A stretch of DNA of 64,000 nucleotides, taken from assembly GCA_902622875.1 (NCBI GenBank), contig CACNRW010000007.1, positions 1-64,000 on the forward strand. The letters run 5' to 3'. The position numbers were made by a program, and so were the translations under genes. This DNA comes from an uncultured SAR116 cluster alpha proteobacterium (lineage in GTDB: Bacteria > Pseudomonadota > Alphaproteobacteria > Puniceispirillales > Marisalimonadaceae). Below, piece by piece: positions 35,757-46,915 of the stretch; the first letter of the stretch is position 1, and every line of letters begins with the position of its first letter. The notes below the pieces were generated by a model. It worked only from the letters and a program-made list of their open reading frames with translations, did no database searches and was not told the origin of the DNA.

Positions 35757-36533
35757 CTAATCTGCATAATCAGAACTTTCTTGATCTAATATTGACTTTA
35801 TTTCTCTCAAGAAAGCTGTTCCTGCAGGGTTTGGATGTTCTTCATTATCTAATTCTTCTGCAGTTTTTTCTGCTATTATATTATTTAAAATACTTATTTT
35901 TTTTCCAGTTTGAAGGGCATTGATATATGTTTGAGCGGCTCTTTCAAAATAATATAGTCTATTGAAAGTTTCTGCTACATTTTTACCAAAAATTAGTACA
36001 CCATGGTTACCCATTATAAATGTGTGTTTTTTAGAGTTTGACAAAAGATTTGCACACCTTGTACCTTCATCTTCAAAAGCTAATCCACCATAATTTTTAT
36101 CAATAACTTGTCTTCCAAAAAACATTGCTGCCACCTGATTTATTGGTGGCAAAATACAGTCTTCAAGAGAAGCCAGAGTAGTTGCATACACAGAATGAAC
36201 ATGCATTATACATCTTGCGTGAGGACACAATTTATGTATAGCTCCGTGTAACCCCCAAGCCGTCGCGTCAGGGGGATTATCTTTTGTTAGCACAGTTTTG
36301 TCATTAACATCTAATAACAACAAATCAGAAGCTTTGATTCTTGAAAAATGCCACATATTAGGATTCATTAAGAATTCTGTTCCTTCAGAATTAACAGCTA
36401 AACTGAAATGATTGGCAACAGCCTCATGTAAATTACTTCTTTCAGCCCATCTAAAGGCAGCAGCTAAATCTTTTCTTTCTTCTTGAAATGAGTTGTTTGA
36501 TATATAAGTCGAAGCTGATTTGATCTCGTTCAT
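35757..36533 (-). CDS. Class II aldolase/adducin family protein
   Basis: A 258-residue zinc-dependent aldolase-fold protein. Metal ligands are visible in CIMHVHSVYATTLA (His-x-His) and in MGNHGVLIFGKNVAETFNRLYYFERAAQ. The N-terminal FRWAERSNLHEAVANHFSLAV matches the family's HxT/GN-type phosphate region loosely. Members act on fuculose-1-phosphate, ribulose-5-phosphate or other hydroxyacids; here the free carboxylate or adducin-like branch seems likely, but the substrate is unknown. It is divergent from the SMR gene and ends 3 bases from the upstream dehydrogenase gene. Confidence 0.85.
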   Translation of the reverse strand: MNEIKSASTYISNNSFQEERKDLAAAFRWAERSNLHEAVANHFSLAVNSEGTEFLMNPNMWHFSRIKASDLLLLDVNDKTVLTKDNPPDATAWGLHGAIHKLCPHARCIMHVHSVYATTLASLEDCILPPINQVAAMFFGRQVIDKNYGGLAFEDEGTRCANLLSNSKKHTFIMGNHGVLIFGKNVAETFNRLYYFERAAQTYINALQTGKKISILNNIIAEKTAEELDNEEHPNPAGTAFLREIKSILDQESSDYAD

Positions 36534-36564
36534 TTTATATTATCCTAAATTATAATCTTTGATA

Positions 36565-36593
36565 TTGTCTTAAGTAGACTCAAATAATATAAT
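36565..36593 (+). promoter_or_regulatory. Sigma-70-like promoter of the SMR transporter gene
   Basis: TTGTCT (36565-36570) is followed after exactly 17 bases by TATAAT (36588-36593), 27 bases before the ATG at 36620. An inverted repeat GTCT-TAAGT-AGAC starts within the -35 box (36567-36579) and could be an operator. On the other strand a TATAAT at 36549-36554 may serve the aldolase gene. Confidence 0.5.
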
Positions 36594-36619
36594 AAATAAC
36601 ATATTTTGTAAGGATTAAC

Positions 36620-36949
36620 ATGGGATATTTTTATCTTTTAATTGCTATTATCGGAGAGGTTGTTGGAACCACTTACCTTAAGAGTACTAATAATTTTTCA
36701 GAGTTAATACCTAGCACCTATGTAGTAGTCGGCTATGCAACAGCCTTTTACTTTATGATGCTGGCAATGAAGACAATACCTATTGCCATAACATACTCAA
36801 TATGGGCAGGTGTAGGTATTTCAGCTATTACAATTTTAGGAGCATTAAAATATAAAGAAATTCCAGATCTGATGGCACTTTTAGGGTTAGGTTTGATTAT
36901 AGTTGGCGTAATAATTTTAGTTTTTTACAGTAAAATGGGTGCAAACTAA
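36620..36949 (+). CDS. Small multidrug resistance (SMR/EmrE-type) transporter
   Basis: A 109-residue protein with four membrane helices. The essential Glu13 in AIIGEVVGTTYLKS and the loop motif ITYSIWAGVGISAITILGALKYKE identify the SMR family. It exports lipophilic cations or polar compounds by proton exchange and works as a dimer. AAGGA precedes the ATG at 36620. Its TAA stop shares bases with the TAG stop of convergent lpdA. Confidence 0.92.
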   Translation: MGYFYLLIAIIGEVVGTTYLKSTNNFSELIPSTYVVVGYATAFYFMMLAMKTIPIAITYSIWAGVGISAITILGALKYKEIPDLMALLGLGLIIVGVIILVFYSKMGAN

Positions 36950-38358
36950 AAATGTATGGCTTTAGAGTATGTTGCTAAAGCGGCTTCTTTGATGGCTTCG
37001 TTAACCGTAGGATGACCATGACATATTCTTGCCACATCTTCAGATGATGCCCCAAAACCCATCGCAATTGATAACTCATGTATCACAGTTCCTGCTTCGT
37101 GACCTATCATATGAGCACCTAAAATTTTATCAGTCGATTTATCAGAGAGTATTTTTACCATTCCATCAGTATGACTTATAGCTTTAGCTCTACTATTTGC
37201 TGATAAAGGAAAAACACCTTTATTAAATTCAATTCCTTGATCTTTTAATTCTTCTTCAGTTTTACCAATAACTGCAACTTCTGGTGAAGTGTAAATAATA
37301 CCTGGAACAAGATTATAATCTACATGCCCAGCCTCCCCATTAATTATTTCAACTGCAGCAACTCCGTCTTCTTCAGCTTTATGAGCTAACATTGGACCTT
37401 TTATGACGTCTCCGATTGCATAAATATTATTAATAGAAGTTTGAAAATAATTATTTGTTTTTATAAAACCTTGTTTATCAATATCAATGTTTAAATCTTT
37501 AAGACCTAATCCATGAGTGTTAGGCTTTCTACCAACTGCCACTAAAACAACATCTGCATCTACTTCATATGTATTTTCTTTAGTGACATTCCTTATTGAT
37601 AATATAACCTTATTATCTATGATTTTTGACGATTCTACTGCTTGACCCAACTTAAAATTTAAGCCCTGTTTCTCAAGAATCTTCATGAATTTTTCAGCAA
37701 CTTCATTATCCATTCCAGGTAAAATTCTTGGTAAATACTCTATAACCTCAACATCAGAGCCAAGTCTTCTCCATACAGTTCCCATTTCAAGGCCAATAAT
37801 ACCAGCTCCAATAACTATCATTTTTTTTGGGACTTCTTTTAACTCTAATGCACCCGTTGAGGTGACTATTTTCTTCTCATCAATATTAATATTTTGAAGA
37901 TGAGTCGCTTCTGATCCTGTTGCAATTATTATGTTTTCAGCATGTATAAGATCTTTAGTATTATCACCAATAATTTCAATCGAGTTTGTTGTAATCAATT
38001 TTGCTGTTCCAATATACTTTCTTACTTTATTTTTTTTATATAGAAAATCAATTCCCTTAGTAAGTTCACCAACTATACCAGATTTTTTTTTCAATAATTT
38101 TGTTAAATCTAATTTAACATCTTTACAAGTTATACCCCATTCTTTGTTACCATTTAATTTAACTGAATTTTCATATTGCTCAGACGCATGAAGCATTGCT
38201 TTGGATGGAATACAGCCTACATTTAAACAAGTTCCACCTAAGGTTGTTCTTTTTTCTATACTCGCAACCTTCATACCCTTTTGTGCCGCCACTATTGATG
38301 CGACATAACCTCCTGGACCAGAACCTATAACAACAAGATCATATTTTTCTTCAGACAT
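36946..38358 (-). CDS. lpdA: Dihydrolipoyl dehydrogenase (E3)
   Basis: A 470-residue flavoprotein disulfide reductase. FAD site VVIGSGPGGYVASIVAA, redox pair Cys44/Cys49 in GGTCLNVGCIPSK, NAD site VIGAGIIGLEMGTVWRRLG, and catalytic His-Glu in CHGHPTVNEAIKEA. It reoxidises dihydrolipoamide on E2, making NADH. It is the last gene of the sucAB-lpd operon, 19 bases after sucB, so it serves the 2-oxoglutarate dehydrogenase complex and possibly others. Confidence 0.96.
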   Translation of the reverse strand: MSEEKYDLVVIGSGPGGYVASIVAAQKGMKVASIEKRTTLGGTCLNVGCIPSKAMLHASEQYENSVKLNGNKEWGITCKDVKLDLTKLLKKKSGIVGELTKGIDFLYKKNKVRKYIGTAKLITTNSIEIIGDNTKDLIHAENIIIATGSEATHLQNINIDEKKIVTSTGALELKEVPKKMIVIGAGIIGLEMGTVWRRLGSDVEVIEYLPRILPGMDNEVAEKFMKILEKQGLNFKLGQAVESSKIIDNKVILSIRNVTKENTYEVDADVVLVAVGRKPNTHGLGLKDLNIDIDKQGFIKTNNYFQTSINNIYAIGDVIKGPMLAHKAEEDGVAAVEIINGEAGHVDYNLVPGIIYTSPEVAVIGKTEEELKDQGIEFNKGVFPLSANSRAKAISHTDGMVKILSDKSTDKILGAHMIGHEAGTVIHELSIAMGFGASSEDVARICHGHPTVNEAIKEAALATYSKAIHF

Positions 38359-38377
38359 ACTAAACCTTTACTTACAA

Positions 38378-39670
38378 TTATGCTCCAACAACTAAACGTC
38401 TTGGATCTTCTATAATTTCTTTAATTCTTACTAAAAAAGAAACAGCTTCTCGTCCATCAATAATGCGATGGTCATAAGATAAGGCTAAATACATCATTGG
38501 ACGTATTTCGATGTTATCACCTATTGCAACTGGTCTTTTTTGGATTTTATGCATTCCTAGAATACCTGACTGAGGTGGATTTAAAATTGGTGACGACATT
38601 AAAGAACCATAAACTCCACCATTAGAAATTGTAAAGGTTCCACCTGCCATATCGGATATACCTAAACTCCCATCTTTTGCTTTTTTACCAAAATCTGCAA
38701 TGGCAATCTCAGTCTCTCCAAAAGACATTTTATCTGCATTTTTTAGGACTGGTACTACTAAACCTTGAGAGGTACCAACTGCAACACCTATGTTATAATA
38801 ATTTTTGTAAATAATGTCATTGTTATCTATTTCTGCATTAACTGCAGGAAATTGGCTTAGTGCATCTATGGAGGCTTTAACAAAAAAACTCATATATCCA
38901 AGTCTAACTCCATTTTTCTTTTCAAAACTATCTTGGTAATTATTTCGCATTTCCATTAAAGCTGTCATATCGACATCATTGTATGTTGTTAACATAGCTG
39001 CAGTATTTTGTGCTTCCTTTAATCTACGAGCGATAGCTTGACGTAAGCGGGACATTGGGACACGTTCTTCAAGATTTTTATTAACGGCTTCTTCAATTAC
39101 ATCAGATTTATTGCTACTTATCTTACTTTCAACTTTTTCAGGTACACTTACTTGTTCACTAATCTTTTTGTTTCCTTGTTTTGTCGTTGGTGTAGAAGTT
39201 TGACCAGATTTTTCTCCAGCAATTATTATTCCTAATAATGCACCCACCTCGACAGTATCACCTTCTGATACGGTGAGGTTATCAAGAATACCAGAAGTAA
39301 CTGCTGGAACTTCTAATGTTACTTTATCTGTTTCTAACTCTACAATTGGCTCATCTACTTCAACAAACTCTCCTTGTTTTTTTATCCATTTAGAAACTGT
39401 TGCTTCTACAACAGACTCTCCTAAAACTGGAACCAAAACATCCATCCCTCTACCCTTTCGTATATTTATTTGTTTTTCTTTGTTTATATTTCTAACCTTA
39501 AATCCATTTTCAGTTTTGGTTTGATTTAAATATAAAAGAACATCACCTTTTGTTATTCTATTATCTATACCTGTACCAGCTATATCTAAGATATCTAATT
39601 GTTTTTCCTTTATAATTTTTGCCGCTGAAGGCATGGCTATTTTGCTAGTAATTTTATTTTTATTTTCCAT
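38378..39670 (-). CDS. sucB: 2-Oxoglutarate dehydrogenase E2, with permuted domain order
   Basis: A 430-residue dihydrolipoyl succinyltransferase with an unusual layout. Residues about 12-49 ([19 protein letters not shown] then [16 protein letters not shown]) are a peripheral subunit-binding domain. The lipoyl domain follows at 76-151, with lipoyl Lys116 in [11 protein letters not shown]. After a long linker (152-200) with no second binding domain comes the catalytic domain to 430, with [11 protein letters not shown] (His401, Asp405). The usual order is lipoyl, binding, catalytic. Starting at Met76 would give an E2 with no E3/E1-binding domain, which argues that the longer form is real. It is 8 bases from sucA. 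Confidence 0.93.
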   Translation of the reverse strand: MENKNKITSKIAMPSAAKIIKEKQLDILDIAGTGIDNRITKGDVLLYLNQTKTENGFKVRNINKEKQINIRKGRGMDVLVPVLGESVVEATVSKWIKKQGEFVEVDEPIVELETDKVTLEVPAVTSGILDNLTVSEGDTVEVGALLGIIIAGEKSGQTSTPTTKQGNKKISEQVSVPEKVESKISSNKSDVIEEAVNKNLEERVPMSRLRQAIARRLKEAQNTAAMLTTYNDVDMTALMEMRNNYQDSFEKKNGVRLGYMSFFVKASIDALSQFPAVNAEIDNNDIIYKNYYNIGVAVGTSQGLVVPVLKNADKMSFGETEIAIADFGKKAKDGSLGISDMAGGTFTISNGGVYGSLMSSPILNPPQSGILGMHKIQKRPVAIGDNIEIRPMMYLALSYDHRIIDGREAVSFLVRIKEIIEDPRRLVVGA

Positions 39671-39678
39671 ATATCAAA

Positions 39679-42570
39679 CTATTCAGCCGCGTGCTTAGTT
39701 GTTTTTTGGTTCGTTTCTAAAGCTTCATTTACTAAATCTACTTGTTCTTTATTATGCCTAGATAAAGATCCCGTCGCAGGAGAAGCAGCCTCTGCTCGAC
39801 CAGCATAACAGGGTCGTGAAAATTTTGCTTTAAATGATCTAAGAACATCTTCAATTTTTCTATCTACAAAAAACCATGCGCCCATATTTTTTGGTTCTTC
39901 TTGGCACCAAACAACTTCAGCGTTTGGTGTATCAGATAATATTTCTTTTAAAGTTGAATAAGGAAACGGGTAGATTTGTTCTAATCTCAAAATTTTTACA
40001 TTGTCTAGTTTTCTGTTTTCTCTTTCTTCCAATAAATTGTAGAAAACTTTACCAGAACAAATAACAACTTTTTTAATATCATTATCCTTAAGGTTTGTGT
40101 TCGGGTCTCTTATTACTCTTCTAAAAGCAGTATTCTCCGACATATCGGATAAATTAGAAACACAAGCCTTATTTCTAAGAAGACTTTTTGGCGTCATTAT
40201 AATCAATGGTTTTCTGAAATCTCTTTTAAGTTGTCTTCTTAAGGCATGAAAATAATTTGCAGGTGTACTGCAATTTAAAACTTGCATATTATCTTCACCA
40301 CATAATTGAAGATATCTCTCTAATCTTGCTGAAGAATGTTCTGGTCCCTGACCTTCATAACCATGAGGAAGTAACATAACTAACCCTGACATTCTTAACC
40401 ATTTAGCTTCACCGCTTGAAATAAATTGATCAACTATCACCTGAGCACCATTAGCAAAATCTCCAAACTGAGCTTCCCACATTACTAAAGCTGTTGGCTC
40501 TGTAAGAGAATAACCATATTCAAATCCTAATACGGAGGCCTCTGATAATGGAGAATCAATAACTTCAAAATTTTGTTGGTTGGAAGTTATATTATTGAGC
40601 GGCGTGTATCTTTCTTCTGACATTTGGTCAATAAATACAGAATGTCTTTGGGAAAAAGTTCCTCTACAACTATCTTGTCCAGATAGTCTTACTGGATGTC
40701 CTTCTAATAATAATGAGCCAAACGCAAGGTGTTCAGCAGTAGACCAATCTATACCTTCACCAGTCTCAATGGCTTTTTTTCTAGTTTCAACTATACGTTG
40801 AAGTTTTTTATTTACTTTTATATTTACGGGTATAGTAGTTATTGCTTTTCCAATTAATTTTAAGTCATCTTTGGATACTGATGTCTCACCTCTTCGGTCA
40901 TCTCCATGGGCAGCCCTTAAACTTGACCACTGACCTTCTAACCAATCCGCTTTATTTGGTTTATAATTAGTTCCTGCTTCAAATTCTTTTTCAAGAAATT
41001 TATTGTGGTTGTTAACTTCATCCTTAGCTTCTTGCTCAGTCAATACACCTTCATTAATAAGTTTTGAAGCATAAATTTTGCTAATACTATCGTGAGATCC
41101 AATGGTTTTATACATAATTGGTTGAGTAAAAGCGGGTTCATCTCCTTCATTATGACCATAGCGACGGTAACTTATAATATCTAAAACAACATCACACGCA
41201 AATTTTTGTCTAAACTCTGTAGCTATCCTAGATGCATGAACAACAGCTTCTGGGTCGTCACCATTAATATGCATAATGGGAGCCATAACCATTTTTGCTA
41301 CATCTGTGCAATATGGGCTAGAACGAGAGTAATTTGGGCTAGTTGTAAATCCAATCTGATTATTTACAACTATGTGAATAGTACCACCTGTTCTGTACCC
41401 CCTAAGTCCAGAAAAATCAAAAGTCTCAGCCACTATTCCTTGACCTGCAAAAGCAGCGTCACCATGTAATACAATGCCCAACACTGATAATCTGTCATTA
41501 GTATCATTATGTTGATTTTGTTTTGCACGGACTCTTCCAATAACAACAGGAGCTACTACTTCTAAATGAGACGGATTTGCTTGTAACGATAAATGTACGT
41601 TATTACCATCAAACTCTCTATCAGCAGAGGCACCCATGTGATACTTAACGTCTCCTGACCCACCTGCTTCTTCTGGATTTGCTTGATTGCCCAAAAACTC
41701 AGAAATAATCGCTCTAAAGGGTTTATTTAATATATTGTATAAAAGATTTAATCTTCCTCGGTGAGCCATTGCAATTACAACTTCTTTCATCCCTAGCTGA
41801 CTACCGCGTTTTAATATTTGCTCGATAGCTGGAACAACAGACTCTGACCCGTCTAGACCAAATCGTTTAGTTCCAGCATATTTTTTATGAAGAAATTGCT
41901 CAAATGTCTCAGCTCCAACCAATCTTTCATAAATAGCTTTTTTACCTCTTTTGGTAAATTCTGTAGCGTTTCTAATCGATTCTATTCTTTCTTGTATCCA
42001 GGCTTTTTGAGCTGGATCTTGGACATGCATAAACTCTATTCCTATGGACCCACAATAAGTTTCTTTTACTATTTCCATTATTTGTCTTAAAGTTGCTGAC
42101 TCCATTCCAAGAACATTATCTATAAATATTGGTCTATCCCAATCATCGTCACTAAAACCATAAGTTTTTGGATTTAGTTCTGGGTGTATATCACCCTGTT
42201 GTAAATTAAGAGGGTCTAACTTAGCTAAAAGATGTCCATTAATTCTAAAAGCTCTAATAAGCATTATAGCACGAATTGAATCAGTTGTTGCTAATCTTAA
42301 ATCTGTGGCTGATAAATCGCCTTTGCCCACAATACCTCTTGCTACTGCTCGAACACTCTCAACAGTATCTATTGCTCCAATAACTTGACTATTCTTCTTA
42401 GCCCAACTTGGACCGTCATCAATTATAGGTTCATCTTCATTACTCTTGAACCAAAGGTCCCATTCCTTCGGTACTGCATTTGGATTAATCTTCCATTCTT
42501 TGAATAAATCATTAATGAAAGTCACATTTGTACCAGAAAGAAAACTTTGATCAGAGTTTTGATCGTCCAT
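39679..42570 (-). CDS. sucA: 2-Oxoglutarate dehydrogenase E1
   Basis: A 963-residue thiamine-diphosphate enzyme. The N-terminal helix LFKEWKINPNAVPKEWDLWF is typical of bacterial SucA. Further on are MAHRGRLNLLYNILNKP, HGDAAFAGQGIVAE (TPP region), YRRYGHNEGDEPAFTQP and SSARLERYLQLCGEDNMQV. It decarboxylates 2-oxoglutarate and passes the succinyl group to SucB. The frame opens at 42627, but the ATG at 42570 has AAAAGGA upstream and begins exactly where homologues do. It lies between sucD and sucB in the expected alphaproteobacterial order. Confidence 0.97.
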   Translation of the reverse strand: MDDQNSDQSFLSGTNVTFINDLFKEWKINPNAVPKEWDLWFKSNEDEPIIDDGPSWAKKNSQVIGAIDTVESVRAVARGIVGKGDLSATDLRLATTDSIRAIMLIRAFRINGHLLAKLDPLNLQQGDIHPELNPKTYGFSDDDWDRPIFIDNVLGMESATLRQIMEIVKETYCGSIGIEFMHVQDPAQKAWIQERIESIRNATEFTKRGKKAIYERLVGAETFEQFLHKKYAGTKRFGLDGSESVVPAIEQILKRGSQLGMKEVVIAMAHRGRLNLLYNILNKPFRAIISEFLGNQANPEEAGGSGDVKYHMGASADREFDGNNVHLSLQANPSHLEVVAPVVIGRVRAKQNQHNDTNDRLSVLGIVLHGDAAFAGQGIVAETFDFSGLRGYRTGGTIHIVVNNQIGFTTSPNYSRSSPYCTDVAKMVMAPIMHINGDDPEAVVHASRIATEFRQKFACDVVLDIISYRRYGHNEGDEPAFTQPIMYKTIGSHDSISKIYASKLINEGVLTEQEAKDEVNNHNKFLEKEFEAGTNYKPNKADWLEGQWSSLRAAHGDDRRGETSVSKDDLKLIGKAITTIPVNIKVNKKLQRIVETRKKAIETGEGIDWSTAEHLAFGSLLLEGHPVRLSGQDSCRGTFSQRHSVFIDQMSEERYTPLNNITSNQQNFEVIDSPLSEASVLGFEYGYSLTEPTALVMWEAQFGDFANGAQVIVDQFISSGEAKWLRMSGLVMLLPHGYEGQGPEHSSARLERYLQLCGEDNMQVLNCSTPANYFHALRRQLKRDFRKPLIIMTPKSLLRNKACVSNLSDMSENTAFRRVIRDPNTNLKDNDIKKVVICSGKVFYNLLEERENRKLDNVKILRLEQIYPFPYSTLKEILSDTPNAEVVWCQEEPKNMGAWFFVDRKIEDVLRSFKAKFSRPCYAGRAEAASPATGSLSRHNKEQVDLVNEALETNQKTTKHAAE

Positions 42571-42637
42571 AGCTACAAATCCTTTTAAAGAGTGATTAAT
42601 AAAGTATACTACACAAAAAGTTGACAATTAAATCAAG

Positions 42638-43519
42638 TTATTTCCATAGTTGTATTGCTTTTACGACAGCTTTACCCAAACCTGAAGGAGATTCAGACAT
42701 TATAAAGCCGCAGTCTTTCATAACTTTGACTTTTGAATCTGCATCTCCACTGCCTCCACTAACAATTGCTCCCGCATGCCCCATAGTTCTTCCAGGAGGA
42801 GCAGTCTTACCTGCTATAAAGCCGGCTATAGGTTTTTTTATTTTATGGTTTTTTATAAAAGCGGCTGCATCTTCTTCTGCGTTACCTCCAATTTCTCCAA
42901 TCATTAATATTGCTTCTGTTTGTTCATCATTCAAAAACATTTCAAGACAGTCAATAAAATTGGTGCCATTGATAGGATCACCTCCAATTCCAATACAAGT
43001 CGACTGACCCAACCCTGTAGCAGTTGTTTGAGCAACAGCCTCATAAGTTAATGTACCTGACCTAGAGACTATTCCTATTTTTCCAGGAGTATGAATGTGT
43101 CCAGGCATTATACCAATTTTACATTGCCCTGGGGTAATTACACCAGGACAATTTGGTCCAATCAATCTAGAATTCGAATTTTTAAGATACTGCTTAACTT
43201 TAATCATATCTTGGACCGGAATACCTTCAGTGATACAAATAATTAATGGTATGTTTGAAGAAATAGCTTCTAAGATTGAATCCGCTGCAAATGGCGGTGG
43301 TACATAAATTACTGATGCATCCGGATTAACTTCTTCAACACACTCTCTAACTGTATTGAAAACTGGAAGATTTAAATGTATTGCTCCACCTTTACCTGGT
43401 GTAACTCCTCCAACCATTTTAGTCCCATATGCTATAGCCTGCTCTGAATGAAAAGTGCCCTGACCGCCGGTAAATCCTTGGCAAATTACTCTCGTATCTT
43501 TGTTGATCAAAACAGACAT
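42638..43519 (-). CDS. sucD: Succinate-CoA ligase alpha subunit
   Basis: A 293-residue protein with the CoA-binding Rossmann opening [22 protein letters not shown] and GGVTPGKGG. The phosphorylated active-site His lies in [18 protein letters not shown], and [23 protein letters not shown] and [16 protein letters not shown] are conserved. With SucC it converts succinyl-CoA to succinate with ATP or GTP formation. The ATG directly follows the sucC TAA, with its AAGGAG ribosome-binding site inside the sucC end, so the subunits are translationally coupled. Confidence 0.97.
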   Translation of the reverse strand: MSVLINKDTRVICQGFTGGQGTFHSEQAIAYGTKMVGGVTPGKGGAIHLNLPVFNTVRECVEEVNPDASVIYVPPPFAADSILEAISSNIPLIICITEGIPVQDMIKVKQYLKNSNSRLIGPNCPGVITPGQCKIGIMPGHIHTPGKIGIVSRSGTLTYEAVAQTTATGLGQSTCIGIGGDPINGTNFIDCLEMFLNDEQTEAILMIGEIGGNAEEDAAAFIKNHKIKKPIAGFIAGKTAPPGRTMGHAGAIVSGGSGDADSKVKVMKDCGFIMSESPSGLGKAVVKAIQLWK

Positions 43520-44689
43520 TTAATTTATCTCCTTAACTGCATTTACAATCTTAACAGCTGCGTCGTCTAAGTCATCTGCTGGTGTTATTTTTAGACCAGA
43601 ATCTGATAATATTTTTTTTCCCTCATCAACGTTTGTACCTGCCAGCCTGACTACTAATGGTTTTGTTAATGACAAGGCTTTTGCTGCTGCTACAACTCCT
43701 TCTGCGATGATGTCACATCGCATTATTCCTCCAAAAATATTTACTAAAATACCTTCAACAGCTTCATCTGATAGTATGATTTTGAATGCTTCTGTAACTT
43801 TTTCTTTTGTAGCACTGCCACCAACGTCTAAGAAATTGGCAGGGGACGAACCTTTTAATTTAATAATGTCCATAGTTGCCATTGCAAGACCAGCTCCATT
43901 TACCAAACACCCAATAGTCCCATCTAGTTTGATATAAGCTAGATCATATTTACTGGCTAAAATTTCCGCGGGATCTTCTTCAGTTTCATCTCTTAAAGCC
44001 ATTATTTTTGGATGTCTATAAAGTGCATTATTATCAAATGACATTTTTGCATCTAGAGCTATCAAGTTATTTTCAGAAGTTAAAACTAAGGGGTTTATCT
44101 CTAATAGACTTGCATCATTTTCAGTAAAAAGCTTATACAACTGACTAAAAAAATCTCCAGCTTGTTTAAAACTTGTTCCAGTTAAGTTAAGACTATTTGC
44201 TATCAATCTAGAATGAAAAGGTTGAAAGCCTATTGTAGGATCAATATTAAAAGATAATATTTTTTCTGGATTTTCTTCTGCAACTTTTTCAATATCCATT
44301 CCACCTTCTGTTGAAGCTATTAGTGAAATTCTACTGCTAACTCTATCAATAACCATAGAAAAATAATATTCTGAATCTATATTACATCCGTCTTCTATAT
44401 ATAATCTCTGAACAAGTTTTCCTTCACTACTAGTTTGATGTGTTATTAACTTTTTGCCAAGGATTGTTTCAGCTGCATTTTTTAATGTTTCAAAATCCTT
44501 TACAACTTTTACACCACCAGCTTTGCCTCTTCCACCTGCATGAATTTGTGCTTTCACGACATAAACTGGACCAGGTAATTCTTTTGCTGCAGTTAAAGCC
44601 TCCTCAACTGAAAAAACAGCTTTTCCCTTTGGAGTTGGAATATTATATTCTTTTAATAGCTCTTTAGCTTGATGTTCATGAATATCCAA
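43520..44689 (-). CDS. sucC: Succinate-CoA ligase beta subunit
   Basis: A 389-residue ATP-grasp protein. It opens [21 protein letters not shown], has [18 protein letters not shown] for nucleotide binding, and LEINPLVLT with [17 protein letters not shown] and [20 protein letters not shown] in the C-terminal CoA-ligase part. The start is TTG at 44689 with a good GAGAGG site upstream; no ATG is available at the family's normal start. It sits 22 bases after mdh. Confidence 0.96.
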   Translation of the reverse strand: MDIHEHQAKELLKEYNIPTPKGKAVFSVEEALTAAKELPGPVYVVKAQIHAGGRGKAGGVKVVKDFETLKNAAETILGKKLITHQTSSEGKLVQRLYIEDGCNIDSEYYFSMVIDRVSSRISLIASTEGGMDIEKVAEENPEKILSFNIDPTIGFQPFHSRLIANSLNLTGTSFKQAGDFFSQLYKLFTENDASLLEINPLVLTSENNLIALDAKMSFDNNALYRHPKIMALRDETEEDPAEILASKYDLAYIKLDGTIGCLVNGAGLAMATMDIIKLKGSSPANFLDVGGSATKEKVTEAFKIILSDEAVEGILVNIFGGIMRCDIIAEGVVAAAKALSLTKPLVVRLAGTNVDEGKKILSDSGLKITPADDLDDAAVKIVNAVKEIN

Positions 44690-44711
44690 AACTTATACCT
44701 CTCTATGATAT

Positions 44712-45692
<981 letters not shown>

Positions 45693-45807
45693 TTAAAGAA
45701 AGTTAGTTTAATCATTATTTAAAATTGACTATACTTTTATGATTTCTGGTTATCTTTTAAACTTTTTTTTCTTTGCTATCAAGGTAAGATTAATTATTAG
45801 GTGTTTA

Positions 45808-46881
45808 TCAAACTTGAGACATTTCTACTATCCTAGAAATGGTTCTTTGAAATTCAAATTCCCATTCTTCTCCTTGATATATTTTTCTAAAATCAGCCTC
45901 TGCATTAGCTATTAAAAAGCAATTTTTGTCATATAATGCATCTATTAACCAAATGAACCTTCTAGTTTCATTACGAGATTTATCATCAAGCATTGGGATA
46001 TTTTCTATTATAATTCCCTTATATCTTTCACCTATTTCTATATAATCAGAAGCTGCTAAAGGTTTGTTACATAAACTGTCAAAATTAATTCTTGCAATAC
46101 CTGCAGCCACTTGAGGAATTAGAATTGTTCTACCTGAGATCTCAATTGATTCTGGCTGTTTTACAAAACCCAAACTAAGTTTTAAGAATATATTATCTAT
46201 TTTCTTTTTATTTTCTGTGTTTATAGGACTCAACCATACCTTATTACCACTTAGAGATCTCTCACGCCAGTCATCACCATTTTGAATTTTAATAATTTCT
46301 GTTTTTAACTTTAAACTCTCTATAAAAGGTAAAATTCGATCTCTATGTAATCCATTTTTGTATAAACCAGTAGGGGGTTGATTTGACGTTGTTACTAAAG
46401 TTGTTCCTTCAGTAAACATTACATTAAACAAACGTGATAAGATCATAGCGTCAGCAATATCTCTAACTTCCATTTCATCAAAGCAAAGTAATTTTGCTGA
46501 ACTTGCTAAATCTTTACCAACTAAAAGAACACAATCTTTGTTTTTTTCAACTTTACTTTTCTGTAAAATACGTTGATGAACTTCTTTCATGAAGTCGTGA
46601 AAGTGTAATCTTCTTTTTTCTTTAATAGGGACATGCTGAAAAAATAAATCCATGATCATAGATTTACCCCTTCCAACACCCCCATACAAGTAGATCCCTT
46701 TTATATAATCGGAGTTTTTTTTTGAAAATATTTTATTTATAAAATTTTTTTTGGTGTTTAATTGAACTAATTTTTCATTAAGTTTATCAAAGTAGGAAGC
46801 AACAATCAGCTGACCTGTATCTAAATTAATTGAATTACTTAATGCTATATTTTGCAGGTTTTGTTCTATTACTTTTTCCAA
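45808..46881 (-). CDS. zapE: Cell division ATPase ZapE (AFG1 family)
   Basis: A 357-residue AAA+ protein. Walker A GGVGRGKS at 67-74, then FHDFMKEVH, Walker B LLCFDEMEVRDIADAMIL and TSNQPPTGLYKNGLHRDRILPFI, all diagnostic of AFG1/ZapE. ZapE modulates the FtsZ ring and, in mitochondria, AFG1 helps respiratory-chain protein quality control. Its place between sdhB and mdh is common in Alphaproteobacteria and fits the second role. The start is TTG at 46881; the nearby ATG is in another frame. It follows sdhB by 34 bases. Confidence 0.92.
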   Translation of the reverse strand: MEKVIEQNLQNIALSNSINLDTGQLIVASYFDKLNEKLVQLNTKKNFINKIFSKKNSDYIKGIYLYGGVGRGKSMIMDLFFQHVPIKEKRRLHFHDFMKEVHQRILQKSKVEKNKDCVLLVGKDLASSAKLLCFDEMEVRDIADAMILSRLFNVMFTEGTTLVTTSNQPPTGLYKNGLHRDRILPFIESLKLKTEIIKIQNGDDWRERSLSGNKVWLSPINTENKKKIDNIFLKLSLGFVKQPESIEISGRTILIPQVAAGIARINFDSLCNKPLAASDYIEIGERYKGIIIENIPMLDDKSRNETRRFIWLIDALYDKNCFLIANAEADFRKIYQGEEWEFEFQRTISRIVEMSQV

Positions 46882-46915
46882 ACCATTTAGCCATATATAA
46901 GTAAACTATTTAAAA

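Noticed and set aside
39443..39670. N-terminal part of SucB as a misannotated upstream extension
   Set aside because: The extension matches a subunit-binding domain in detail, and the rest of the protein otherwise lacks one, so translation is likely real.
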